22,530 nucleotides of DNA from CAZADH01 sp964483805 (GTDB lineage Bacteria; Muiribacteriota; Ozemobacteria; Ozemobacterales; Ozemobacteraceae): positions 1-22,530 of the forward strand of contig CAZADH010000078.1 in the NCBI GenBank assembly GCA_964483805.1, written 5' to 3'. Shown here in pieces: positions 13,195 through 19,811 of this stretch. A program made the translations under genes and the position numbers. The notes below the pieces were generated by a model. The model was not told where the DNA came from, did not search any database, and worked only from the letters and a program-made list of their open reading frames with translations. Every line of letters starts with the position of its first letter. Positions within the stretch are counted from its first letter, which is position 1.

Positions 13195-15039
13195 ATGAAC
13201 TCGACAAGACAACACGACAGGCGTGGCGACAACGGGGTACTGCGCGCGTCCGGCCCGGTGGCGGGGTCGTTTGCACCGCCCGAAACTGGCGTTTCGGGCC
13301 GCCCTCCTGGCGGCAAACGCCCACTGCGCGCATCGTGCGCGGGCGGGCCGCGCGGTTGGTGGCGCACGGGGCTCTCGGCGTTGTTGGCGCTGGGGTTGGC
13401 CACGGCGGCACCGGCGTTCGACAAATCCGAGTTCGACGACACGAATATTCTCGTCCAGAATGCGGTCAATCACATCTACCAGAAACGCTACAAGCTGGCG
13501 TTCGAGGTGCTCAAACAGGCGTACGAGAAATCGCCCCGCGACCCGCAGGTGCATTTCAATCTTGGCCGGGTCTATGAACTGACCGGCAACTTCGGGCAGG
13601 CGCAACAGGAGTACCAGGTCGCGGCGGTGCTCGATCCGTCGATGATCGCGGCGCGGCGCGGCATGGCGCGCGTCGGGGTCGAGATCAAGCGGCAGATGGT
13701 GATGGCCCGCACCGAGGCCATGGAAACGGCGCGGGCGGCCGCCGGGCTGGCGGGCGGGGCGCCGATGAGTGCGCCGCCGCAACAAGCCAACCCGGTACCG
13801 ACTCGCCCGACGGTGGTGCAGCAGGTGCCCGAGACCCCGGCCCCACCGGCGATGCGCGCGGCAATGGTGCCCGAGACGAAGCTACCGGCGATGCCGGCGG
13901 GCGACGGCGTCGTGTTGCCGAAAACCAGCGAGATCCGCGTGCCGCCGTTGCCGCCGGAAGCAGCGCGGCCGGCGAGTTCCCGGGCGTCGAGCGCGGGTGA
14001 GAAGAAGGGCGAGGCGCTGCTCGAACAGGGCGATGCGCGTGCGGCGGTGCCGTTGCTCGAGCAGGCACGCAATGCCGATCCCGACAATCCGCGCGTTTTG
14101 TATTTACTTGGCCGCGGGTATACGCAACTGGGCGACCTGTTCGAAGCGATCAAGTACCTCGAGGAAGCCTTGCGTGTCGATGAAGGCCTGGTGGCGGCCC
14201 GCTACCTGCTGGCGCAGAACTATGCCAAGGTCAACCTGCTCGACGAGGCGGTGAAGAACTACCGCCAGTATTACGAGATCAAGCCGAACGCCAAGGTGGC
14301 GATCGAGATTGCGCAGTTGTACGAGAAGATGGGGCAACTGCAAGACGCGCGCGATTTCTACGGTCGGGCGCAGAGCGGCAATCCGACCAACGTCACCGTG
14401 CAGAACATGGTGAATCGGGCCGATGCCTCCCTGGCGCAAAAACTGTACGTCGAGGGATGCGATGCCTTCGGGCGGGGCGACTACCGCAAGGCCGAGAAAC
14501 TGCTGGGGCAAGCCTACGACACGCAGACGTTGGGGGCGACCTACATGCAGGACATCCGCACGCGGCTGGAGGTCTGTCGCGTGAAGATCGCCGAGATCAC
14601 CGCCCGCGAACGGCCCATGCGTGAGGGGTTCGCGCAGACACGCAAGATCTACGGTACGCTCAACCTGCATTACAACCAGTTGCTGACCATTCCGTTCCAG
14701 ACCCGGTTCACCCAGCCGGTGATGGTCGAGTGGCGCGGGCACGTGGCCCGCGAGGTCACCGCCCGCGGGCAGAAGTTCCTGTTGATGATCAAAGAGTTGT
14801 CGGAAGCCGAACTCGATGAAATGCGGCGCGACCGCAACGATTACCAGTTGAATCCGAAGTTCGTCGGGCAGCCGCTGTTTCTCTTGAAGGCGTCCGATTC
14901 CGGGTTCCCGCCGTTCGCCCGACCGGGGGCGATGATGACCTTCTCGGCGAAGACCGATTACCAGAGCTTCGAAGTGACCAACGACCTGGGCCAGCGTGTG
15001 AAGCTGCCGACCCTGGAACTGGTGTCGGCGCACCCGTAA
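13195..15039 (+). CDS. large exported TPR-repeat protein carrying an in-frame palindromic repeat insert
   Basis: The product has about 614 residues from ATG 13195 (AAAAGG about 10 bases upstream). Residues ~24-45 are encoded by a copy of the palindromic repeat. The hydrophobic export signal (TGLSALLALGLATAAPAF) comes only after ~60 residues, so the insert seems to have lengthened the signal's N-terminal region. TPR units follow (YQKRYKLAFEVLKQAYEKSP, LGRVYELTGNFGQAQQEYQV), then a Pro/Ala-rich linker of ~100 residues, then more TPRs (LLEQGDARAAVPLLEQAR, LGRGYTQLGDLFEAIKYLEE, YAKVNLLDEAVKNYRQYYEI, YEKMGQLQDARDFYGRAQ) and a C-terminal beta-rich domain of ~110 residues I do not recognise (PVMVEWRGHVAREVTARGQK). 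A periplasmic or envelope scaffold is likely. Start choice is uncertain. Confidence 0.8.
   Translation: MNSTRQHDRRGDNGVLRASGPVAGSFAPPETGVSGRPPGGKRPLRASCAGGPRGWWRTGLSALLALGLATAAPAFDKSEFDDTNILVQNAVNHIYQKRYKLAFEVLKQAYEKSPRDPQVHFNLGRVYELTGNFGQAQQEYQVAAVLDPSMIAARRGMARVGVEIKRQMVMARTEAMETARAAAGLAGGAPMSAPPQQANPVPTRPTVVQQVPETPAPPAMRAAMVPETKLPAMPAGDGVVLPKTSEIRVPPLPPEAARPASSRASSAGEKKGEALLEQGDARAAVPLLEQARNADPDNPRVLYLLGRGYTQLGDLFEAIKYLEEALRVDEGLVAARYLLAQNYAKVNLLDEAVKNYRQYYEIKPNAKVAIEIAQLYEKMGQLQDARDFYGRAQSGNPTNVTVQNMVNRADASLAQKLYVEGCDAFGRGDYRKAEKLLGQAYDTQTLGATYMQDIRTRLEVCRVKIAEITARERPMREGFAQTRKIYGTLNLHYNQLLTIPFQTRFTQPVMVEWRGHVAREVTARGQKFLLMIKELSEAELDEMRRDRNDYQLNPKFVGQPLFLLKASDSGFPPFARPGAMMTFSAKTDYQSFEVTNDLGQRVKLPTLELVSAHP
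13265..13334. repeat. palindromic repeat, copy A (inside the TPR gene)
   Basis: The outer arms CGTTTGC (13268-13274) and GCAAACG (13313-13319) enclose two hairpins: GCCCGAAAC-TGGC-GTTTCGGGC, and GCCGCC-CTCCT-GGCGGC (13298-13314). The tail CGCCCACTGCGCGCATC matches copy B except at two positions. It is translated in frame within the N-terminal region of the TPR protein, like Rickettsia palindromic elements. Confidence 0.85.
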
Positions 15040-15040
15040 C

Positions 15041-15165
15041 GGGTCGTTTGCACTGCCCGAAACTGCGTTTCGGGCCGCCTCGCCGGGGTCCGCGCGCCCT
15101 CCTGGCGCACCCCGGCACGCCCCTCCTGGGGCAGTCCGTGGCGGCAAACGCCCACTACGCCCATC
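15041..15165. repeat. palindromic repeat, copy B
   Basis: Two bases after the TPR stop codon the repeat starts again with GGGTCGTTTGCAC. The outer arms are at 15045-15051 and 15144-15150. The first hairpin is GCCCGAAAC-TGC-GTTTCGGGC. The middle has gained extra hairpins: CCGGGGT (15083-15089) with ACCCCGG (15109-15115), and GCCCC-TCCT-GGGGC (15119-15132). The tail CGCCCACTACGCCCATC is shared with copy A. Confidence 0.85.
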
Positions 15166-15176
15166 CGGGGCGGGCG

Positions 15177-15326
15177 GGTCGTTTGCACCGCGCGAAACTG
15201 TCGTTTCGCGCTGCCTGCTCGGCTCGTTGCGCGCCATCCCTGGCGCCGAGTCGATCCGGGGCTCCTGCCCACGTCCCTGGCGCCGAGTCGATCCGGGGCT
15301 CCTGCCCACGTCCATGGCGGCAAACG
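15177..15326. repeat. palindromic repeat, copy C
   Basis: It starts GGTCGTTTGCACC, with outer arms at 15180-15186 and 15320-15326. The first hairpin is GCGCGAAAC-TGTC-GTTTCGCGC: both strands of the stem differ from copies A and B at the matching position, so pairing is kept. The middle has been expanded by a 37-bp tandem duplication. Confidence 0.82.
15238..15311. repeat. 37-bp perfect tandem duplication within repeat copy C
   Basis: Two identical 37-base units (15238-15274 and 15275-15311) begin CCCTGGCGCCGAGTCGATCC and end CCCACGT. A third partial start (CCATGG) follows. The beginning of each unit matches the TCC-TGG loop-and-stem theme of the other copies. Confidence 0.9.
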
Positions 15327-15443
15327 CTCTTGGCGTGTTCCGGCATGGGGCCCTTTGCCCTTCGAGGTCAGGGGTTTCTGCCAAAAGGGAAACCGGCGCC
15401 CCCGAAGGCGAGGACGCCGATTCTGTATGTATCGGGTATTGCA

Positions 15444-15464
15444 CGCCGGCCGGGTCGGCCGGCG
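15444..15464 (-). terminator. hairpin just past the DUF350-type gene
   Basis: The perfect 8-bp stem CGCCGGCC/GGCCGGCG has a 5-base loop and lies 4 bases beyond the minus-strand stop codon. There is no T-tract on the minus strand, so it is a probable but not classical terminator. The stretch 15327-15443 before it holds no recognisable gene. Confidence 0.5.
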
Positions 15465-15468
15465 CCGG

Positions 15469-15771
15469 TCATGAACTGTGAATGCCGGCGATGATGGCCG
15501 CCGAGATGATCAGGCTGATGCCGATGATCGTGGCGGCGACGACGCGGCCGAAATAGGCAGCGACGGCCTGGTTGCCGCGAATGATCTCTTGTTCTTCGTC
15601 GATGTGCGGCGTCAGCTTGTCGAGCAGACGCGGGACGAAGGCGACCGAGACCAGCAGCGTGGCGATGCCGAGTGCGGCACCGAGAATCGTGAAGGCGGTG
15701 GCCCAGGCCATTTCATGGCCCACGCCGGCCGCGAGGGCCGTAGCAGTAGCGATGACCGCAGTCTCTCCCAT
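15469..15771 (-). CDS. DUF350-type small membrane protein
   Basis: The product has 100 residues from ATG 15771, with AAGGGAG about 11 bases upstream. One hydrophobic segment (AWATAFTILGAALGIATLLV) leads into a conserved-looking loop (LTPHIDEEQEIIRGNQAVAAYFGR) and a second segment (VVAATIIGISLIISAAIIAG). The E-I-x-x-G-N-x-A-V-A signature before a hydrophobic helix is typical of the DUF350 family of integral membrane proteins, whose function is not established. This is a single-domain version, whereas many relatives carry two tandem copies. It lies downstream of the thiamine pyrophosphokinase on the same strand, with a hairpin between them, so co-transcription is possible. Confidence 0.7.
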   Translation of the reverse strand: MGETAVIATATALAAGVGHEMAWATAFTILGAALGIATLLVSVAFVPRLLDKLTPHIDEEQEIIRGNQAVAAYFGRVVAATIIGISLIISAAIIAGIHSS

Positions 15772-15808
15772 GGTTGTCGTCGCTCCCTTCAGCGAGTGAA
15801 ATCATCTG

Positions 15809-15826
15809 TGCGGCCCCATGGCCGCA
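15809..15826 (-). terminator. hairpin between thiamine pyrophosphokinase and DUF350 genes
   Basis: The perfect 7-bp stem TGCGGCC/GGCCGCA has a 4-base loop and lies in the 124-base gap between the two minus-strand genes. No T-tract follows. It could attenuate readthrough or stabilise an mRNA end. Confidence 0.4.
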
Positions 15827-15895
15827 TGGGCAACCAACAATACCGCAAATCGATGCCGGACGCCACCCGTTTGGGCAAATCGTTGGCGGTGCCGC

Positions 15896-16642
15896 TCAGC
15901 GCATAAAATCGGGCCAACGGTCGGGGGATTTGTCCCAGCCGGTGATGCCCAGAACCGTTTCGGTGGTGCGGACCCGCCGCATCACCATGAGGTGGCCGAC
16001 GCGGCGACTGACGGTGACGGTGCCGGTGGTGGCCACGTTGCTGACGCCACGGCTGCCGATCTCGAGCGCTTCGTTTTCGAGGTGCCAGCGCAAGCCGCTG
16101 GCCGAGACGCCCTGGCACGGACCCAGCGGCAGCAGCGACAGCGTCGCCCCCTTCGGCACGGTCAGTTCGACCCGCGGATTGGCGAAGATGGCGTGGTGGT
16201 CGGCGAGCAGCAGTTGCAGGCGCCGGCAGCGCAGGGCGCAGCGGGCCGCCGCCAACATGGTGCCAAAGAGATGGTCGAGGCGCGGCCCGACGCCGCCGAG
16301 CAGAATCACGTCGGGGCGGCGCCAGCGGTCAGTGACGTAGCGCAGGGCTTTCTCGCCGTCGGTTTCTTCCTGGCCGATGTCGTGAATGGTGCGACTGTCA
16401 TCCATTTTTTCACGCAGAGGGGCCGGAATCGAATCGAGATCGCCGATGAGATAATCGAGGCGCAGGCCGGCTTTCAAGACCGGGGCAGCACCGGCGTCGG
16501 CGCCGACGACGATGTCGGCGGTCTTGGCCAGCGTTTGCAGCCAGGGCTTCTTGGGCGGCTCGCCGCTCAATACCACGAGAATGCGCGGATGGGGCGCGCC
16601 CAGCACCGGGACCGGTCGGGTCGAGAGAATCTTGCCTTTCAT
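15896..16642 (-). CDS. thiamine pyrophosphokinase (thiamine diphosphokinase)
   Basis: The 248-residue enzyme would transfer diphosphate from ATP to thiamine, giving the cofactor TPP in the cytoplasm. The start at ATG 16642 has GAGG 7 bases upstream; in-frame ATGs further out lack good spacing. The TPK catalytic domain shows the order VVGADAGAAPVLKAGLRLDY, LIGDLDSIP, the QEETDGEKALRYV acidic motif and ILLGGVGPRLDHLFGTMLAA. A C-terminal beta-rich thiamin-binding part follows (LSLLPLGPCQGVSASGLRW, IGSRGVSNVATTGTVTV). It is slightly longer than usual (about 210-220). A 16-codon ORF overlaps its start in an ATGA arrangement, suggesting translational coupling. No TPP riboswitch was recognised in the leader. 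Confidence 0.88.
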   Translation of the reverse strand: MKGKILSTRPVPVLGAPHPRILVVLSGEPPKKPWLQTLAKTADIVVGADAGAAPVLKAGLRLDYLIGDLDSIPAPLREKMDDSRTIHDIGQEETDGEKALRYVTDRWRRPDVILLGGVGPRLDHLFGTMLAAARCALRCRRLQLLLADHHAIFANPRVELTVPKGATLSLLPLGPCQGVSASGLRWHLENEALEIGSRGVSNVATTGTVTVSRRVGHLMVMRRVRTTETVLGITGWDKSPDRWPDFMR

Positions 16643-16689
16643 GATCGGACCTCGCGGGGCGGCCGGCGACACTCGCAGGGGCATACCAT
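16639..16689 (-). CDS. possible 16-aa upstream ORF coupled to thiamine pyrophosphokinase
   Basis: AAGGAGG (16701-16707, minus strand) stands 11 bases ahead of ATG 16689. The frame encodes MVCPCECRRPPREVRS, and its TGA overlaps the ATG of the next gene (ATGA). Three Cys codons among the first seven make a regulatory leader conceivable. A -10-like TACAAT at 16727-16732 would give a leader of about 30 bases. It may only be a landing site for ribosomes. Confidence 0.4.
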   Translation of the reverse strand: MVCPCECRRPPREVRS

Positions 16690-16815
16690 AGGGCTTGGTT
16701 CCTCCTTGACCTCGATGGTCGCCACCATTGTAGCACAAGCGCCAAAACGCCATCATGAATTTTCGCCGGGCGACTCGGCGCTGTGGCCCGGGTATTGGGG
16801 CTCACGTTTTGGCGA

Positions 16816-16844
16816 TTGACGACCGATAGGTAATATGTTATATT
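16816..16844 (+). promoter_or_regulatory. sigma70-like promoter of the short ORF / rsgA leader
   Basis: TTGACG (16816-16821), a 17-base spacer and TATATT (16839-16844). Transcription would begin near 16851, about 50 bases ahead of the short ORF at 16901. Confidence 0.7.
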
Positions 16845-16900
16845 GACATCAGAGTCACGCAATTGCGGGCTCGATATTGTGCGAAAGGAGGCTGGCCGAG

Positions 16901-16954
16901 ATGACTGTCAATGAAAACAACTGTGTTCGGTCACGCCTCGGGGTGCGCCGCTAA
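16901..16954 (+). CDS. 17-aa short ORF with strong ribosome site in the rsgA leader
   Basis: AAAGGAGG lies 9 bases ahead of ATG 16901. The ORF encodes MTVNENNCVRSRLGVRR and stops at TAA 16954. Two perfect hairpins follow at once and then the rsgA frame. Promoter, strong ribosome site, short peptide and hairpins in that order is the layout of a leader-peptide attenuator, or of an independent small gene with its own terminator. No run of one codon for a single amino acid stands out. Confidence 0.5.
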   Translation: MTVNENNCVRSRLGVRR

Positions 16955-16967
16955 CCTGATCTTTCGC

Positions 16968-17020
16968 CGCTGATTCATCAGCGTCAATTCGTCAGGGCCG
17001 CTCCGAGTGGGCGGCCCTGA
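16968..17020 (+). terminator. two tandem hairpins between the short ORF and rsgA
   Basis: The first is CGCTGA-TTCA-TCAGCG (16968-16983). The second is a perfect 10-bp GC-rich stem, TCAGGGCCGC (16992-17001) with GCGGCCCTGA (17011-17020). The second is followed by TGCTTTGTGC, a poor T-tract. The first possible rsgA ATG overlaps the last base of the second stem, so folding would also hide that start. Confidence 0.6.
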
Positions 17021-18603
17021 TGCTTTGTGCGGCATGGTTTTGCATCCTCATACCGGCGCCAGGTCCGGTTGATGCAACCCCGCCTTTGCTGCCAGGCACC
17101 GCCGTCGTGACCGTCACCAACAACAACATTGGTCGTGCGCGCTTCGCGTCACGACAGGTGGTCACTGCGGCGGCTGCATCATTGCTGGCGCCGCTGGCGA
17201 TCGTGACATCGTCGGCCGTGCCGGCGGTGCCGGGATCGTGCTGTCTTTGCGACCTCGTCGCAGAAGGAACTGCTCGCTTGCATCATCAAGACAAAGTATT
17301 GCTCGAATCGCTTCTCGCCCGCTTGTCGGTGGCCGAACGCCGGCAACTGCAGCGGCGGGCTCTCGTGGAACGACAACGGTTGCAGCGCCGCCCCGCCTCG
17401 GGGCGACGTCAGCGTGGCGCCGGTGACGGAGACGACGACGGCTGGTCGTCGCAAGGTGATTGCGACACCGGCGACGACGCGTCGGGTTGGCGGAATAATG
17501 GCCGCCGGAGGGAACGCGGCCGGCCGGCCCCGTCGGTTGACGATGTATTGCTCGATCTCTTGCGCGCTCGCGTCGCCGGGGTCGTGGCCGCCAATGCCGA
17601 AACACCCCGCTCGCCCGGAGCGGGCGGAGTCGCGGTGCCGGAGTCGGCACCGGTGACCGCTGCGCCTGTCGCGTCAACCCGTGCGTCGGCGATCGTCGTC
17701 GGGGTCGGGCCGGGGACGTGTCGGGTTCGCTGTGGCGACACGACCGGCCTGCATCCGCTGCATCCCGATCTGGCCCGCGTCCAGAAGACGGCGGTGGCCG
17801 TCGGTGATTTCGTGCGCCTCGAAGGCGGGCGGGTGGTCGCGGTCGAACCGCGCCGCTCGAGCCTGTCGCGGCCCGATCCGCAGGTGCCGGGAGTGGGGCG
17901 GGTGATCGCTGCCAACATCGACGTCGCCGTGATCGTCGTGACGCTCAGCGAACCCCCATTGCGCCCGGGATTGATCGACCGGATGCTGGTCGCGATCGGC
18001 CGCGGTGGGGTGACGCCGCTGATCGCGGTCAACAAGATGGATCTCGTGCCGCCGGGCCCGGAACGCGATGCGCTGTGGGCCGGGGTTGCTCCCTATGTCG
18101 AACTGGGCGTGCCGGTGTTGGCGGTGGCGGCGCAATCGGGCGAGGGCATCGCGGCGTTGCGGGCCCGACTGGCCGGCAAGACCTGCGTGCTCATGGGCCA
18201 CAGCGGCGTCGGCAAATCGTCGCTGGTGAATGCACTGGCGCCCGAACTCGGCATCAAGACCAACGGCTTGCGGCGCTCGGACCTCAAGGGGCGGCACACC
18301 ACGACGGCCTCGGCGTTGCACGAACTGGCCGACGGCATCGTCGTCATCGACACCCCAGGCGTGCGTGAGTTCGGCCTGGCCCAGGCGGGCCCGTCAGAAC
18401 TGGCGGCGCACTTCGGTGAGTTTGCCGCCTTCAGTGGCCGCTGCCGATTCGGCGACTGCCGGCACCGGCAGGAACCCGGCTGCGCGGTGCGGGCGGCCGC
18501 GGTGGCGGGCGACATTCCGGCGGCGCGGTATCGCAGTTACCGGCGTCTGCTCGGCGATAGCGGAGAACTCGTCGATGACGAGCGGGACCAGCGCGTGGGC
18601 TGA
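17020..18603 (+). CDS. rsgA: ribosome small subunit-dependent GTPase RsgA with long N-terminal extension
   Basis: RsgA is a circularly permuted GTPase that helps late 30S subunit maturation. The canonical protein starts near SAIVVGVGPGTCRVRCGD (17690). It has an OB-fold, then G4 NKMDL, G5 AAQSGEG, the P-loop GHSGVGKSSL, the LKGRHTTT switch, G3 DTPGVREFGL, and the zinc-binding end CRFGDCRH-x-x-EPGCAVR. All key residues are present. About 220 residues precede it: an Ala/Val-rich start, a charged helix (LLARLSVAERRQLQRRALVE) and an Arg/Gly/Asp-rich low-complexity part. The frame is open from ATG 17020, which overlaps a hairpin and lacks a ribosome site, so the true start is unresolved. GTG 17632 in front of the OB-fold is an alternative. 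Confidence 0.92.
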   Translation: MLCAAWFCILIPAPGPVDATPPLLPGTAVVTVTNNNIGRARFASRQVVTAAAASLLAPLAIVTSSAVPAVPGSCCLCDLVAEGTARLHHQDKVLLESLLARLSVAERRQLQRRALVERQRLQRRPASGRRQRGAGDGDDDGWSSQGDCDTGDDASGWRNNGRRRERGRPAPSVDDVLLDLLRARVAGVVAANAETPRSPGAGGVAVPESAPVTAAPVASTRASAIVVGVGPGTCRVRCGDTTGLHPLHPDLARVQKTAVAVGDFVRLEGGRVVAVEPRRSSLSRPDPQVPGVGRVIAANIDVAVIVVTLSEPPLRPGLIDRMLVAIGRGGVTPLIAVNKMDLVPPGPERDALWAGVAPYVELGVPVLAVAAQSGEGIAALRARLAGKTCVLMGHSGVGKSSLVNALAPELGIKTNGLRRSDLKGRHTTTASALHELADGIVVIDTPGVREFGLAQAGPSELAAHFGEFAAFSGRCRFGDCRHRQEPGCAVRAAAVAGDIPAARYRSYRRLLGDSGELVDDERDQRVG

Positions 18604-18654
18604 TTGATATATTGACGTGATATTGACGTCGTCGGTATTGGTCGTTGCCTGCGC

Positions 18655-18705
18655 AAAAAAACGCGAGACCGCCGGGCCTGCAGAAATCTGCAGGACGGCG
18701 GTCTC
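18655..18705 (-). terminator. strong rho-independent terminator of the exported unknown protein
   Basis: On the minus strand the outer stem GAGACCGCCG/CGGCGGTCTC and inner stem CCTGCAG/CTGCAGG (4-base loop) are joined by a small bulge. Seven T residues follow shortly after (A-run at 18655-18661 on the plus strand). It lies 46 bases beyond the stop codon at 18752. Confidence 0.88.
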
Positions 18706-18751
18706 GGCGGACCGTGGGCGGCGCCACCCGACTGGTGCGCGCCGCGGTTGG

Positions 18752-19615
18752 TTATCGCGGCGGGTTCTGCGTCTGCGGCAACGAGGCGAGGAACTCGTCG
18801 ATCTGGACGCGGGTGTCGGTCACCGTCTTGTAGAGCGAGGCGTACGCCTTGACCCATTCCACCGGGGTCATGTTCGGGCGGTCCCAATACTCGACGACGG
18901 CGCTCTTGAGCGTGGCTTTGAACGACTTGGTCGCATATTTCAAACGCCAGGCCGGGAAATCGAAACCACCGACGCGTGATGCGGCCATGCCGGCTTCGTT
19001 GGCGGCGATCGCCAGTTGCTTGGCGGCGGCTTTCCAGGCGTCATGGGCCTGGGCCGGGGCGACCTCGGCCGAGAGGGTGGGCAGCATGGTGCGCACGCGG
19101 CCGAGACCTTCGCGAATCGGCTTGGCCCACAGCATGTCGAAGTTCATGATCGGCTCAGCGCTGCGCCAGAAGCGCAGTTCGAGCAGACCGTCTTTGCAGT
19201 TGTCGGCGAACTCGCGACAGAGGAATTCGTAGGCGCGTTCGTTGCCGTCGAGGCCGGCCGGAATGCGCGAACCCATCTGCATGCGCTTGGCAAAGTAGGT
19301 GGCACCCAGGCGCAGGCGGACCGGCAGTTGCATCTTCACCGACATGTCGTCGATGATCTTGCCCGCTTTACCGGCGGTCTCAGCAGCCGCCTTGTAGACG
19401 ATCTGCCACGATTTGCCGTCGAGCTGGGCCGGGCGTTTCTTGGGGAAGCCGTTTTCAGCGGAGAACGGCGACAACAATTCGGTGGCCTGATTGCAGGCCT
19501 TCTCGATCTCGTTCTGGTGGATCCAGGCCCAGGGGACATCGACCTCGGCGCGGGCGATGCCGGCACCGACGATCAGGGCGAGAACCACGAGCGACCAAGT
19601 GATACGACGGATCAT
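18752..19615 (-). CDS. exported protein of unknown function
   Basis: The product has 287 residues from ATG 19615, with GGGAGG 6 bases upstream. The signal peptide (ITWSLVVLALIVGAGIARA, cleavage after ARA) predicts a periplasmic or secreted protein. The mature part is helical, Ala-rich and has two Cys in a pair (FLCREFADNCKDGL) that could form a disulfide. I recognise no family. Recurring Trp and aromatic residues (VPWAWIHQNE, RFWRSAEP, VEYWDRP, VEWVKAYASLY) suggest a compact helical bundle. It stands alone with its own promoter and terminator, divergent from the amidohydrolase gene. Confidence 0.85.
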   Translation of the reverse strand: MIRRITWSLVVLALIVGAGIARAEVDVPWAWIHQNEIEKACNQATELLSPFSAENGFPKKRPAQLDGKSWQIVYKAAAETAGKAGKIIDDMSVKMQLPVRLRLGATYFAKRMQMGSRIPAGLDGNERAYEFLCREFADNCKDGLLELRFWRSAEPIMNFDMLWAKPIREGLGRVRTMLPTLSAEVAPAQAHDAWKAAAKQLAIAANEAGMAASRVGGFDFPAWRLKYATKSFKATLKSAVVEYWDRPNMTPVEWVKAYASLYKTVTDTRVQIDEFLASLPQTQNPPR

Positions 19616-19654
19616 ACGTTTCCTCCCGAAGACGAGTTGAGGTTGACTGGGTAC

Positions 19655-19683
19655 AGGATAGCCGATCCGGCGCCACTTCTCAA
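19655..19683 (-). promoter_or_regulatory. sigma70-like promoter of the exported unknown protein
   Basis: On the minus strand TTGAGA (19678-19683), a 17-base spacer and TATCCT (19655-19660). Transcription would start near 19648, giving a leader of about 33 bases that contains the ribosome site. Confidence 0.6.
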
Positions 19684-19811
19684 CGCAGGTGTTGGCGTCC
19701 GCCGATTTCCCCGGTCTCGGGCGGCAGATGCACGACCCTCACGATTCGTGGTAATTTCTAGGAACGTACTGAATAAGAAGAATGATAAGTCACGAAAGGA
19801 ACAAGAACGCA

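Noticed and set aside
15238..15311. Tandem repeat considered as a CRISPR array
   Set aside because: The two units are directly adjacent with no spacer between them, and no cas gene is present.
13265..15326. Repeat copies considered as integron attC sites
   Set aside because: The ends do not contain the RYYYAAC and GTTRRRY core sites and no integrase or cassette layout is present.
14104..15444. Long minus-strand frame across the TPR gene end and palindromic repeats
   Set aside because: It is antisense to clear TPR repeats, and repetitive Arg-rich peptides arise from the palindromic DNA itself.
16643..16900. Search for a TPP riboswitch upstream of the thiamine pyrophosphokinase
   Set aside because: The conserved CTGAGA and ACCTGATCTGG-type elements of the THI box were not found on the minus strand. 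A CCTGATCTT on the plus strand near 16955 is isolated and in the wrong orientation.
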